From positions 16,742-80,741 of the IMG/VR virus record IMGVR_UViG_3300037189_026207: a stretch of DNA of 64,000 bases. One strand, 5' to 3'. The stretch's first letter is position 1. Each line of letters opens with the position of its first letter. Both the position numbers and the translations under genes were made by a program. Under the pieces are notes generated by a model. It made no database searches. It was not told the DNA's origin and saw only the letters and a list, made by a program, of their open reading frames with translations. This document shows, one piece after another, positions 40,701 to 48,941 of the stretch. This stretch comes from a virus.

Positions 40701-40859
40701 GACGACGTGCCGTTCTGGCCGCGTACACTGAGCGGTCAGCCGATCCCGGTCGAAAAGCCGTATCATTTTGGTATTGATTGTGATGTATTTATTCATTGGG
40801 GCGAGAAGCTTAAGTCAAATCAAATCGACGAAATGGGCCTGAATTGGCTGAAAAAGTAG
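37740..40859 (+). CDS. Uracil-DNA glycosylase / 3'-5' exonuclease / family-A DNA polymerase fusion
   Basis: This encodes 1039 residues from GTG 37740. Residues about 110-270 resemble family-4/5 uracil-DNA glycosylases: KIMLVGKIPGLDN, then VTFACKF, DYILCLGADAT and SSLHPAFVARRP, like the UDG-related N-terminus of SPO1 DNA polymerase. Residues about 305-480 hold a 3'-5' exonuclease domain starting IIAVDCEW. The polymerase domain has TETGRASSS-like TKETGRASSS, motif A DFTGAELAVLAWLSQD (about 761), motif B KNVNFGIPYGRG (about 832) and motif C QIHDAIIL (about 960). The acidic residue normally after HD in motif C is Ala. This is the replicative polymerase. A terminator follows. Confidence 0.92.
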   Translation: MKHNLSEALYDQRRQPIVEAQWPAVDFTGPGMPAPGPDFVKHAMDLGDEVDMAAFKKKKKLVFGQNLDYLYRRAMYDAGFSLPVLGKRGVFDAKFVPGHLIGSDQQQIVYGPKPAKIMLVGKIPGLDNLSEKDACAGTAMHEFFRAIGELGVTAEEYSKWYVTFACKFSAPSIDIDVIQASWLKDCALITAQELRIVRPDYILCLGADATKAIMNSPVKLNNQVGEITVPLPDGGEHKIQVMSSLHPAFVARRPDSYAEFRGQIQRFLDLTQDKLTTTEDVDHAEIYTEDALRATVDEMIADPDVNANIIAVDCEWHGDYPTEPNAYLRTIQISNKDKWARTIVLRYEGGAEAFRPSLDTAREQLCRLLKSTPERQVRVGGHFLRADLPWLINFGVDARPEYAPDPDPECRTRGGWDTSLMYHAVNETAKYGLDACTVHFTNAPTYWARLDKWKKSFCTQYKIKGGNLGGYGECPSHILHPYANYDADVTRRIMLRFYGTDGRDGLIASDTYRNDCWLPYWTAHVASLAFLEMEMTGFVVDRNRADELTNLFMETQDRLLAEIRQDLSWPDFNPKSQPQLAVALFGRGFISNFTNTITVPDFARTLDLTPIKTTGKRPKLWKDLKPQTRKTSSPSTDKESLGIFGHLNVTAAKIRDYKFIAQVLQSVLRKPNADDDGEFETDDNGNYSYEKGLIGCAHADGKVRTHLFQTKETGRASSSRPPLQNLSSRREDDYKRILGAAHKHPVRSILRVPPGYVGIETDFTGAELAVLAWLSQDANMIEHVRRNLLPEEDPDHYDIHSQQAVKVFNLTNVTPTKSGMVKAGCKGLRIAAKNVNFGIPYGRGPEAIARQCKEEGVSVTPEDCKAMIAAYFSAYPKTEDFLASCRQRSQDPGWLVGPYGRFRRFSNSAHKDGATIGEQERQAQNFPIQGGVADAVSIALANFVNYRAQHPDVEYRVALQIHDAIILVVPIAHAERVYHEVIPKCMVDDVPFWPRTLSGQPIPVEKPYHFGIDCDVFIHWGEKLKSNQIDEMGLNWLKK

Positions 40860-40896
40860 GCCTAGACTTTCCCCCAAAGTGTGCTAGAGTACCCGT

Positions 40897-40920
40897 AGCT
40901 CAATAGGAGCTTTTCTTTTT
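40897..40920 (+). terminator. Intrinsic terminator after polymerase
   Basis: AGCTC (40897-40901) pairs with GAGCT (40907-40911) around AATAG and is followed by TTTTCTTTTTT. The stem is short, so it may be partial. A weak TAGACT-16-TAGAGT promoter-like pair just upstream (40863-40890) would make it an attenuator for the next gene. Confidence 0.65.
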
Positions 40921-40946
40921 TACTTTTAAGTTTGGAGTATGTTTCA

Positions 40947-42332
40947 ATGCCTCGTTACGCTAGTCAGAATTTAGCATCTTTTGGCACTCAATCTTCCAAT
41001 AATAGTGGTGATGGAAAACGACGTTTATTTTGCTACGGAAAGCAACGCAATGTTATTACTGTCGGTGGGCGTAAAATGTTGGATGACGGCCTTTGCCTTC
41101 GCCTACTGCCGACGTATGAAGTTGATGATCGCGGTAGTCGACTGACCAATGCGCAAGGTCAACCGGTACTTACGCCGTTCAAGCGGGCCGATGGCTCGTT
41201 TGGCGACTGGTGCCGCACGTATGAGTGCGTGTCTTGGTTTGGTCAGCCCGGCTTGCACTTTGTTGTGCACGACGGCAATCCGTCCCTGAATCGATATGAC
41301 AGCCCGGTATGGATTCTGTATCAAGCTGCGTACAAGAATAAGGAAACGCCGGGTATTGGCGCTCTGTTCTGCGATTTGCTAAATCGTCAGGCTGGTTTTC
41401 AGCAGCAGACTCATGTCGGTTCGCTGAAGCGGCCTGAGCAGATTCTGTTTGTTAGCGCGTCGCAGGTTCATACCCGCTCCGACAAGTCGATCGGTCTTGG
41501 CGCATATGATCTGGCGGACCAAAAAGAGGGCAACGCCCGCATTTTTGGTTTTAAGAAGACCGCTGCTGAAAGCCTGCTGAATGCCCTACAGGTTCAGTCC
41601 GACAACGGCGCTCAACTGTGCGGCGATATGCTGGCTGATCCGGCTAAGTTAATTACTGTGATTTCTAAGTCGTACGGCGCAGCACTTCACCCGAAGCCGC
41701 CCCGCCCGCACGGCATCTCGATTGAAGGGCCTGAGTACGTAACGGTTCCGTATTACGCGCTCTCGCCACAAAATCCCAATGAAGTTGTGATTCTTGGAAA
41801 GGTGCAGGCAAAGCCCGACGCCAAGCTCCCGCCGGAGCAGCATTCGGTTATTTTGCACGATACCTACAATGGCCAGCGCGTAACCCTCGAGAACTACAGC
41901 CGGCAGCTTGTGACCGAGAACATGACGTTTGATGAGGCTATGTATATTATGACGTATGAAGAGCAGGCTGAATTAATGGTCGGCTCTTTCCCTCGTGAAG
42001 CTTTAGATTTTGCTTGGCGTGAACATCCGGAGTACCTGCGGTTCCTTCGGGGCCGCGGCGCTACTACGGTTGAAATGCCGCAGACCACGTTCCAGCAACC
42101 TGCTCCGGTGTCGGCTCCTAGGCCGGCTCCTGCCGCTAGTCAGCCCCAGTGGCCGACAAATACGGCACCGCAGTTGACGGACGAAATTGATCCCGATGCT
42201 GCGGCTGCTTACTCGCAGCTGCAGGCGGCTATGGGGCAGGCGCAAGCAACCGCTGCCCCGCAGAATAACGTGGCTGATGTCGTAGCGCAGGCTCGCGCTA
42301 AGGCTCAGAAGCAGGTCGGCGCTAAGAGCTGA
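40947..42332 (+). CDS. Probable ssDNA-binding protein (by position)
   Basis: This encodes 461 residues with GGAG nine bases before ATG 40947. The first 350 residues are beta-rich with many aromatics (FCYGKQRNVITVGGRKM, WCRTYECVSWFGQPG). The last 90 are a flexible P/Q/A-rich tail ending VGAKS. I do not recognise a named domain. Its place between polymerase and RecA, its own ribosome site after a terminator and its aromatic beta-rich body make a single-strand-binding role the best guess; the usual acidic tail is missing. Confidence 0.55.
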   Translation: MPRYASQNLASFGTQSSNNSGDGKRRLFCYGKQRNVITVGGRKMLDDGLCLRLLPTYEVDDRGSRLTNAQGQPVLTPFKRADGSFGDWCRTYECVSWFGQPGLHFVVHDGNPSLNRYDSPVWILYQAAYKNKETPGIGALFCDLLNRQAGFQQQTHVGSLKRPEQILFVSASQVHTRSDKSIGLGAYDLADQKEGNARIFGFKKTAAESLLNALQVQSDNGAQLCGDMLADPAKLITVISKSYGAALHPKPPRPHGISIEGPEYVTVPYYALSPQNPNEVVILGKVQAKPDAKLPPEQHSVILHDTYNGQRVTLENYSRQLVTENMTFDEAMYIMTYEEQAELMVGSFPREALDFAWREHPEYLRFLRGRGATTVEMPQTTFQQPAPVSAPRPAPAASQPQWPTNTAPQLTDEIDPDAAAAYSQLQAAMGQAQATAAPQNNVADVVAQARAKAQKQVGAKS

Positions 42333-42359
42333 TTTGTATTTATTCTAATCTTATCGGCG

Positions 42360-42398
42360 GAAAGGGTGCGCTTTGGAGCCACCCTCTTCGCCCCTTTC
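42360..42398 (+). promoter_or_regulatory. Alternative hairpins in the recA-like leader
   Basis: GAAAGGG (42360-42366) can pair with CCCTTTC (42392-42398), while AGGGTG (42363-42368) can pair with CACCCT (42380-42385). The two stems share bases and exclude each other. They lie just upstream of the GAGG ribosome site at 42402-42405, so could control translation of the recombinase. Confidence 0.35.
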
Positions 42399-42410
42399 TA
42401 CGAGGAAACT

Positions 42411-43787
42411 ATGGGACGACGCAAAAAAGAACTTGATACTGATATTGATTTAACCGCCCGTAACGGCGAGCATCCTGTTATTACTGAAATTTTAAAAGCC
42501 GCAGCAGAAGAGCAAGATCCTCTAATTGGTCTGCCTGTGCCAGCGTTGTCGGCGCGGTATGTTTTGCAAAGTAATATTTTTCCGTTGTCGCGGTTTACGC
42601 AACTCCGCGGCGAGTTTAGTGCCGGTAAGTCTGCTTTATTGATTGAGATCATGCGCTGGTTTGCCGTATATGGCGGCGGCGGTGTAATGATCGATACAGA
42701 AAGCAAAGCCAGCCGGAGCATGATTGACGGCATTTGCGGCCACAACCTTGATTACACCAAGCGTATCGTGGCGGTTCAGGCTAATACCGTAGAAGAGTGG
42801 CAAAAGCGTTACATTAGCCTGTGTCAGTTAATTCACAAGCAATGTGATGAAAATAAGTCAGGCAACGTGTACCCTATGTGCATCGGCGTCGATTCGATTT
42901 CTGCCGTCGAGGTAGAGCGACGCGTCGAAAAGGTTGCAGACGAGGGTCATGCGTCGGCCGGCCATCCGTATCTAGCCCGCAATTTGTCGGACTTTATGCG
43001 GACGGCGCTTATTCCAACGCTACGGCACTATCCAATCGCGTTTATTGCCACGAACCATCTGAAAGAAGAAATTAATCAGATGGGTTTTGGCGCCCCGAAA
43101 AAGTACGCTCCAGGCGGCGCTAGTCTAGATTATTATCCAACGCTGATCTTGGACATGGAGCGAGTCTCTAGCAAGATGGTTGAGAAGAATCAGCAGGAGG
43201 GGCAGCAGGTCCGGATCAAGGCGACCAAGAACAATCTTGGCGCTCCTGGGCGGCGTGTTGTTGTTAACTTGATGTGGTATAGCCGCGCTATACCGCAAAC
43301 AAGCCCGGACGGCGAGATTACGGGATATGTAACACAGCAGCATCATTACTGGGATTGGCACACCGCCACGACCAGGTTGCTTATTGATGTGCAAGACCCG
43401 GACCGAAAGCCACAGCCGGGCCACGACCCTAAGATCGCGGAGATTATGCGACAGGTATGTGACGTAGAGTACAAGCACGGCACCAAGAACGCAGACGTGC
43501 CGCTGGTGTACTCAAACGCGCTTGGAATCAGTAAGCAAGACGCCGTACCCGAAGTCGAGTTGTCGATGATTTTCGAGGAAAACGAGAAGATTAAGGGACT
43601 CGTGCACGGGTTACTGGGAATTAATCAGTACGCGGTATGTGATCCTGCGGTTAAGTATCGTGAGCAGGTTATGGCTGTTATGCGGGAGAAGCAGACGACT
43701 GACATCCCAGAAATGATGGCAGCCGCTTCCGCGATTGAAGATTTTATTCCGAGCGAACTTGATCCTTTGGGCCAGTTTGCAGAATAA
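42411..43787 (+). CDS. RecA/UvsX-like recombinase
   Basis: This encodes 458 residues; GAGGAAACT precedes ATG 42411. The RecA core has Walker A LRGEFSAGKSALL (about 65-77), VMIDTESKAS (about 100), Walker B MCIGVDSIS (about 156) and a L2-like ATNHLKEEINQMGFG stretch before KKYAPGGASL. The C-terminal 180 residues exceed minimal RecA and are mostly helical. It performs strand invasion in repair and recombination-dependent replication. Its stop overlaps the next start (TAATG). Confidence 0.88.
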   Translation: MGRRKKELDTDIDLTARNGEHPVITEILKAAAEEQDPLIGLPVPALSARYVLQSNIFPLSRFTQLRGEFSAGKSALLIEIMRWFAVYGGGGVMIDTESKASRSMIDGICGHNLDYTKRIVAVQANTVEEWQKRYISLCQLIHKQCDENKSGNVYPMCIGVDSISAVEVERRVEKVADEGHASAGHPYLARNLSDFMRTALIPTLRHYPIAFIATNHLKEEINQMGFGAPKKYAPGGASLDYYPTLILDMERVSSKMVEKNQQEGQQVRIKATKNNLGAPGRRVVVNLMWYSRAIPQTSPDGEITGYVTQQHHYWDWHTATTRLLIDVQDPDRKPQPGHDPKIAEIMRQVCDVEYKHGTKNADVPLVYSNALGISKQDAVPEVELSMIFEENEKIKGLVHGLLGINQYAVCDPAVKYREQVMAVMREKQTTDIPEMMAAASAIEDFIPSELDPLGQFAE

Positions 43788-44353
43788 TGGAACGAGATGA
43801 CTTTTTCCGGAATTTGTTTGAGAATAATACGCCGGAGGCTGACGCCATTAGGGCGCAGCGCCAGCTCGCGTACGAGGAGCGCATTATCAAGCGCATCTTG
43901 ACGGAGTGTGGCGCTGCGCCCGCCAGCTGGGGCGCGTTAGTGAATACATGCCGCCGAGAATCACACGAAGATAAATTAAATTTTGGGTGGTTTAATTCTT
44001 TTTATCGCCAATTTCCTGGCCAGCTTTGCGGTAAAAGAATTCCTTTTATGCATCAGATAACATTAGTAGATTTATTCAAACCGGTAGGCAAGAACAGAGT
44101 CGTAAAAGCCGTTAGTAAAGCGCTGGCCGCCCTTTCAGTTGATCCGGTTTTACAGCCTTATGTGTTAGTATTTCCAATTGTAAAAACACAATTCTGCGCG
44201 CACACTGTGGCCCGCGTCGCATACGACCCGGTCACGGGAACCAATCGAATGCAGTTTTCTATTCAATCGCCCGCCGGTGTAAGTTCCCGGCCACTGTTTA
44301 TTGAACCGCTAAAAACATTTTGTGCAGCGCTTGGTAATCAATGGGCTTTGTGA
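43787..44353 (+). CDS. Hypothetical protein
   Basis: This encodes 188 residues from the TAATG junction with the recombinase gene. There is a charged helical N-terminus with a possible metal site (CRRESHEDK) and a beta-rich C-terminus. No family is recognised. Close coupling suggests a recombination accessory. Confidence 0.55.
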   Translation: MERDDFFRNLFENNTPEADAIRAQRQLAYEERIIKRILTECGAAPASWGALVNTCRRESHEDKLNFGWFNSFYRQFPGQLCGKRIPFMHQITLVDLFKPVGKNRVVKAVSKALAALSVDPVLQPYVLVFPIVKTQFCAHTVARVAYDPVTGTNRMQFSIQSPAGVSSRPLFIEPLKTFCAALGNQWAL

Positions 44354-45495
44354 TGTCGCCTAGCCAACCGCCTGTTCAATCTGTATTTGCACAAATTGTC
44401 GCGCTATCATTCTCTTCGCGGCAGGAAAATGAGTGCATTAATTTTCTGCAAAAGCGCAGCGACGCTTCTGCGTTAATTACAATCTCGGACGAAGCCCAAC
44501 TCCGATTAGCCGCTGACGGTCGTTTAATTGAAACAGGCTACCGGTTTAATTTATTGGGTTTCTTTTCGGTTTGCCGCGCGATATCTGGCGGGTTAAGTCG
44601 CGTTTTTGGCGAAGTATCTGGGCTTACGCCATCTAAGCTATACGCGCTAGAGTCATCAAGCGTTCCGGCAGCCGTGAGCATTTATAACACGGCGTTACGG
44701 GTGCGGTTTGAATTATTAAGAGAACGCAACTTGCTAGTCGATAGCTCTAATCGCTCTGTCGACGGTTTTTTGGGTTTAAATCACAAACTACTCGATAACG
44801 CAATTTTTTTGGAAACTATTTTGACGGCTATGCGAGAGCAACAACCGTCTGCAATTTTTCAAAGAGCCGAGCTTGTAGGGCGAGAGTTGCGCGTGTATAT
44901 TCTGGACCAAGACACTCGCCGGTCGGACATATACGCCGATCCCGCGCATACTTATGCCGCTGGTTGGTATTTTTGTAATCGTGAAGATTCGGGGAACGCT
45001 GTTAAAGCTTTGCCTTGTTTGTTTACCAAGTTTGGCGTGGCAATTGACGAGAGCGGTACGCGAAAACGAGTGATTCACGCCGGCGCCGATTTGATTGGCC
45101 GCGCGACCGACTTAATTCGCTCGACATATTTGAAAAAGATAGATCTGAATGTAGTGCGTTCTCGCGTGGCGGCATTAAATAGTCAGTCGCTTGGATTTGA
45201 GGACGGCGGTTCTGCATTTTCTGAAACCGTTAAAAAATGGACTAACTATCTCGTGCGCTTCGGCATACCGAGAGAGATGGCCGCGGTGATCGCTAAGAAC
45301 GCTGGAGTTGTGGGTAAAGACCTTGCGCCGCGAGACCCGCTAGACGTGTTTACGCGAAAGGTTTTAACGGAACGAACAGCTTATGATTTAGTGTGTTCAA
45401 CTCTTCGCTACGCAAAAAATTTACCATCTAATCATCGTGAAAAGGTTCAATCGGTTGGTATGGCGCTGCTGTTGCCTAAAAACAGCGCTAAATGA
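44353..45495 (+). CDS. Hypothetical protein
   Basis: This encodes 380 residues. ATG 44353 overlaps the preceding TGA (TGATG); an in-frame ATG at 44341 would add four residues. The protein is mixed alpha/beta with FSVCRAISGGLSRVFGEVSG and a C-terminal helical domain. Phage proteins with this GGLSR and FLGLNHKLLDN pattern are known to me only as hypothetical. Confidence 0.55.
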   Translation: MSPSQPPVQSVFAQIVALSFSSRQENECINFLQKRSDASALITISDEAQLRLAADGRLIETGYRFNLLGFFSVCRAISGGLSRVFGEVSGLTPSKLYALESSSVPAAVSIYNTALRVRFELLRERNLLVDSSNRSVDGFLGLNHKLLDNAIFLETILTAMREQQPSAIFQRAELVGRELRVYILDQDTRRSDIYADPAHTYAAGWYFCNREDSGNAVKALPCLFTKFGVAIDESGTRKRVIHAGADLIGRATDLIRSTYLKKIDLNVVRSRVAALNSQSLGFEDGGSAFSETVKKWTNYLVRFGIPREMAAVIAKNAGVVGKDLAPRDPLDVFTRKVLTERTAYDLVCSTLRYAKNLPSNHREKVQSVGMALLLPKNSAK

Positions 45496-45506
45496 AAGGA
45501 AGTCAA

Positions 45507-46370
45507 ATGTCTCAAGAAAATGAAATAATTGTAGGTCAGCAGGCTGTAATTTCAGCGGCATTTTCTGATATGCATGAGAACCTCCAAAAAGCGATCAGCA
45601 ACATCGACGAGATGATTACTGACCAGCACGCTGCAAACATCCTAACGCTGTGGCGCGTGGGCGAGATTATTTACGATTTAGAGGTTTGTCCAGATAAGTA
45701 CTTGACAGATTCGCAAAAATCTAAACACGTTAACCCACTGGCTTTGCTGGCCGATTTTTTCCGAAAGACATATAGCGTTGATCAGTTTGATATGGCGCGC
45801 GGGTTATATGAAAATTATCCGTCGCAAGAGGCTATCTCTAATCTTGTTAACGCGCGTTGCCCGGCACGACCCAATTGGCGGTTAACGGCGTCGCACGTGC
45901 AGCTTCTACTTTCTATCCCTGACAAGGATCAGCGAGAAGTGGTAGCGGAGCGCTGCGTGAAAGAGGCGTATACCACGAAGGCTCTTGCGGTTGAGCTGAC
46001 GGAATTACGCGGCGCAGCAAAGCGGGCGGAGAAGAAGCTCACCGCGCCGAAGGGTTTAAAGCAGCGCGTATACGACTTGCTTGAACATCAGCGCAAGTTT
46101 ATCGCTAGGTCGGAGAAGTTGTGGCTGGCAGATGACGGGCTATACGATACCGTCATGAATTCTTCGCCTACGCAGTTAAACGATACTATTCGCGGATATT
46201 TATCCGAAATTGACGAGAATTTTGAAAAATTACAAGAGGCGGTACAGGACCACCGAAATATGATTCGAAGAGTAAGCGAGATGCTGGAAAAGATCGACGC
46301 GGAAGCGGCAGACGCAGATGTTATGCGTGATTCTGCCCTGGCCTCATCCGATTCCATCCTTACCCGATAG
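45507..46370 (+). CDS. Hypothetical helical protein (DUF3102/YhcG-N-like pattern)
   Basis: This encodes 287 residues from ATG 45507, preceded by AAAGGA; ATG 45492 (ATGA overlap) is the alternative. Residues 40-160 have a LWRVGEIIYDL motif and NWRLTASHVQLLLSIPDKDQREVV, like the helical DNA-binding-type repeat of DUF3102 or YhcG N-terminal domains. The last 100 residues are coiled coil. It may bind DNA or act as an adaptor; tentative. Confidence 0.5.
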   Translation: MSQENEIIVGQQAVISAAFSDMHENLQKAISNIDEMITDQHAANILTLWRVGEIIYDLEVCPDKYLTDSQKSKHVNPLALLADFFRKTYSVDQFDMARGLYENYPSQEAISNLVNARCPARPNWRLTASHVQLLLSIPDKDQREVVAERCVKEAYTTKALAVELTELRGAAKRAEKKLTAPKGLKQRVYDLLEHQRKFIARSEKLWLADDGLYDTVMNSSPTQLNDTIRGYLSEIDENFEKLQEAVQDHRNMIRRVSEMLEKIDAEAADADVMRDSALASSDSILTR

Positions 46371-46377
46371 GTGCTAA

Positions 46378-46902
46378 ATGTTGTTCTTTAAAGATGTTCC
46401 GATTGTTGTGGATCCGGGCGTAGCAGCGCTGGAGGTCGGAATCATAAATGTGGCAAAGCGCGGTAAACGATTATTTTATGTCGTATTCGAGCGCGTTATT
46501 TTAAATTCAGAGACGGCGGATGCTCTTCCATTTGTGGTAACGTCGCAAACACCACACGTGTTTTCGATGCTACCTGAGCTGGACAAAAGCCCGTTCTTAC
46601 TGGTCTATGACTTGTTCGGGCGGTTGAGTGTCGTTTATACGCGAGAGGAAGGTACGAATGCTTGGGTGCGAAATGATGCCGCGCCAGAGCAAGTTGGTGA
46701 AACTATTACGCAGTTTTCAGCGCGTTTTTCTTTTAACACAGTCAAAGAGCGAGATAAGTTTTTAGCCGCTATGGGGCGTATTTCAAACAATAAGTATTCT
46801 CGTAATGACGTAGAAACAATTTCCCGGCTTTTAAATGCGACCTCAGTTGGGCCGATAGTATTACCAATTGCCATTGTTCCGCCACAAAAAAGTATTGCTT
46901 AG
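46378..46902 (+). CDS. Hypothetical protein
   Basis: This encodes 174 residues with AGGTG upstream. It is a beta-rich protein (FFKDVPIVVDPGVAALEVG) with a C-terminal helix. No family recognised. Confidence 0.5.
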   Translation: MLFFKDVPIVVDPGVAALEVGIINVAKRGKRLFYVVFERVILNSETADALPFVVTSQTPHVFSMLPELDKSPFLLVYDLFGRLSVVYTREEGTNAWVRNDAAPEQVGETITQFSARFSFNTVKERDKFLAAMGRISNNKYSRNDVETISRLLNATSVGPIVLPIAIVPPQKSIA

Positions 46903-46909
46903 GTAAATA

Positions 46910-47635
46910 ATGACAAAAGTTTGCGTATGCGCGTTGCTTTACGGTAACGACAGCCATTGTGAAAACTTGGCGCTTCGGCTTTTAAACAAAGAGTTTATTG
47001 AGCTGGGGAAATACGCAGACTTGCGCATTGGACTTAACGCAGTTGGAACAGCCACGCGGCAAATCGTAAGCGGGGTAGTCGAAAAACTTCCGGATACTCT
47101 TGTAATAGATTCGCCGGAAAACATACACAAATACCCCATGATGCGGCGCCTATTCGACGCGCGCCCAATAGGGGCCCCGCTTACGATGTGGTTTGACGAT
47201 GACTCTTGTATTGTTCCCGAGACTAATATTGACGAGTGGTTAAACCGTATAAGTAAACAACTTAATACTTATGCTATTGTTGGTTCTGTTTATTTACACG
47301 GTTACACCGGCGGGCAACGAGACTGGATTAAAGCTCAATCTTGGTACCGCAGTAAAGCGCCGACACGGTGCTTGAACTATGTTGCCGGCGGCTGGTGGAC
47401 GGCCCAAACAAACGTCTTACACGAGCTCAACTGGCCTCCCGCCGGGCTTAAGAACAGAGGCGGCGACATCATGCTAGGCGAAGCAATGCGTCAAAATAAC
47501 TTCTTGATTGGCCACTTCCGCGACAATCTATGGATTAGCGCTAACGCTTCTGGCGTGGAATCCAAGTCTCCAAGGCGTGGCGGAACAGAAGTGCCGGCTG
47601 GCGTAGACTATGTGCCTAGGGGGGTAGTACCATAA
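46910..47635 (+). CDS. GT-A-fold glycosyltransferase
   Basis: This encodes 241 residues. The N-terminal half has a Rossmann-like start and a DDD metal-binding motif in TMWFDDDSCIVPE (about 94-106), the equivalent of DXD in family-2-like glycosyltransferases. GGWWTAQTNVLHEL and RGGDIMLGEAMRQN (acceptor/catalytic-base region) follow. The donor is not visible from sequence; the ADP-heptose genes here make ADP-heptose a candidate. Its TAA overlaps the possible ATA start of the next gene. Confidence 0.75.
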   Translation: MTKVCVCALLYGNDSHCENLALRLLNKEFIELGKYADLRIGLNAVGTATRQIVSGVVEKLPDTLVIDSPENIHKYPMMRRLFDARPIGAPLTMWFDDDSCIVPETNIDEWLNRISKQLNTYAIVGSVYLHGYTGGQRDWIKAQSWYRSKAPTRCLNYVAGGWWTAQTNVLHELNWPPAGLKNRGGDIMLGEAMRQNNFLIGHFRDNLWISANASGVESKSPRRGGTEVPAGVDYVPRGVVP

Positions 47636-47889
47636 GCGACGTACCCGAACTAGACGAATTAATTCGCGAATATGATTCTGTTTATTTGTTTAATCGGCGT
47701 TGGGAGCAGCGCGAACGATTATTCATAAGCGCAAGTCGTCTTACTGCTATAACGTTAACAGTATTTTTTGCGTATTCAATTATTGGAATTTTTAGTCTTT
47801 TGATTGCGCCTGCCGCCGCACGAGTTTTCGTTAAATTATTTCCATACCCGCCCCGCCGAGATCCGTTTACCCGGTATCGTTGCAGGTGA
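47632..47889 (+). CDS. Small membrane protein, possibly ATA-started
   Basis: The frame is open from a stop at 47617 to 47889. The coding-like acidic region DVPELDELIREYDSVYLF begins at 47638. No ATG or GTG lies there. ATA 47632 has GGGGGT about seven bases upstream and overlaps the previous TAA (ATAA), mirroring the ATGA overlaps elsewhere; TTG 47686 is the conservative alternative (67 residues). One membrane segment (about residues 38-62) is followed by a basic tail. Confidence 0.5.
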   Translation: MSDVPELDELIREYDSVYLFNRRWEQRERLFISASRLTAITLTVFFAYSIIGIFSLLIAPAAARVFVKLFPYPPRRDPFTRYRCR

Positions 47890-47904
47890 CTATCTAGGTT
47901 AATT

Positions 47905-48303
47905 ATGCAAGTAATAACTACGCGCATAGATTTAGAGCGCACTCGGGCTGCGTGGTCACGTGACGAGTTTCTGCCCGCGCATGTTATTGCCCGTAAAGAC
48001 AATAAGCGATGGCGCGTTTTAGACGCGCCTTATTCGTTTAACTCGCCGCCTAGCTTTGCATCGGCGGATGCGGATAAATATATTCGAATTCCGCTATTTC
48101 CGTATAAACTAAGCCCGGTCGGCGATGTGGCATTAGCTTTTATGTTGCGCATGGGCTTATCTTTTGTAAATTACATATCAAGCGAAATCGACACGTTGCA
48201 TATTGTTACGGGGCAACCAGTTGAGCTAATTTATCAAGATCGCGATCTGATACATATGATTTGTTGGATAGGATTTGCATTTGTTGAAAAGGACAATAAA
48301 TGA
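47905..48303 (+). CDS. Hypothetical protein
   Basis: This encodes 132 residues. There is a beta-rich N-terminus and a FMLRMGLSFVNYISSEIDTLHIV region. No family recognised. Its stop overlaps the next ATG (ATGA). Confidence 0.5.
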   Translation: MQVITTRIDLERTRAAWSRDEFLPAHVIARKDNKRWRVLDAPYSFNSPPSFASADADKYIRIPLFPYKLSPVGDVALAFMLRMGLSFVNYISSEIDTLHIVTGQPVELIYQDRDLIHMICWIGFAFVEKDNK

Positions 48304-48941
48304 GCCGCAGAAAGAATAAAAAGCAACACACGAATATTAAACTCAGCAACGATGTAGCCCCGCAATCATCTGATTCTCAAGAACCGCAATTAACTTGCCC
48401 TGCGCCAGTTTTGTCGGTATCTCGAGCGCCGACGTCTGAGCCTTCTCCCGAGCCTTCCTCTGAGCCCGTAACCGAGCTGGAGCAGGAGCCCCCGATAGAA
48501 ATGCAGTCGTCAGACGCAGCAGACCCGGGCGAAAAAGACGCGTTTGTTGTTGCGCAAGCTGACGTCGCAATTAAACGCGGCGGCGAAAAATTTTATGACT
48601 ACTATTTGCAGTATCGCAATTTAAGAGAGATTGCTCGCGCTATTAACGGATTACAGCAATCTGCTCCTTTTCCTCGGCAACTGTCAATTCAAAAAATAAC
48701 AATAGACTTCACAATCGACGGAGTAGCTAAGACGGCTGAAAGCGCTGAGCCCAAAAAAGTTGGCGATATAGCGCCGCTGATTTCTTTTGCGATTCGAAAT
48801 GTTATTGAAAAAATGCACAATGAACTTCATGTGCTTTCGTATTTAGTAACGGGAATGCGCGACGCTGTACAAACTGCATTTAATTCTTGCGCAATGGCGC
48901 CCCCGGCCGGTGATTATGACAACACAAACACACAGCTATGA
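48300..48941 (+). CDS. Hypothetical protein with Pro/Glu-rich N-terminal region
   Basis: This encodes 213 residues at an ATGA overlap. Residues 35-65 are a P/S/E-rich linker (PEPSSEPVTELEQEPPIE) that looks disordered. The rest is helical with a conserved-looking LQYRNLREIARAINGLQ and a final VIEKMHNELHVLSYLVTGM. No family recognised. Confidence 0.5.
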   Translation: MSRRKNKKQHTNIKLSNDVAPQSSDSQEPQLTCPAPVLSVSRAPTSEPSPEPSSEPVTELEQEPPIEMQSSDAADPGEKDAFVVAQADVAIKRGGEKFYDYYLQYRNLREIARAINGLQQSAPFPRQLSIQKITIDFTIDGVAKTAESAEPKKVGDIAPLISFAIRNVIEKMHNELHVLSYLVTGMRDAVQTAFNSCAMAPPAGDYDNTNTQL

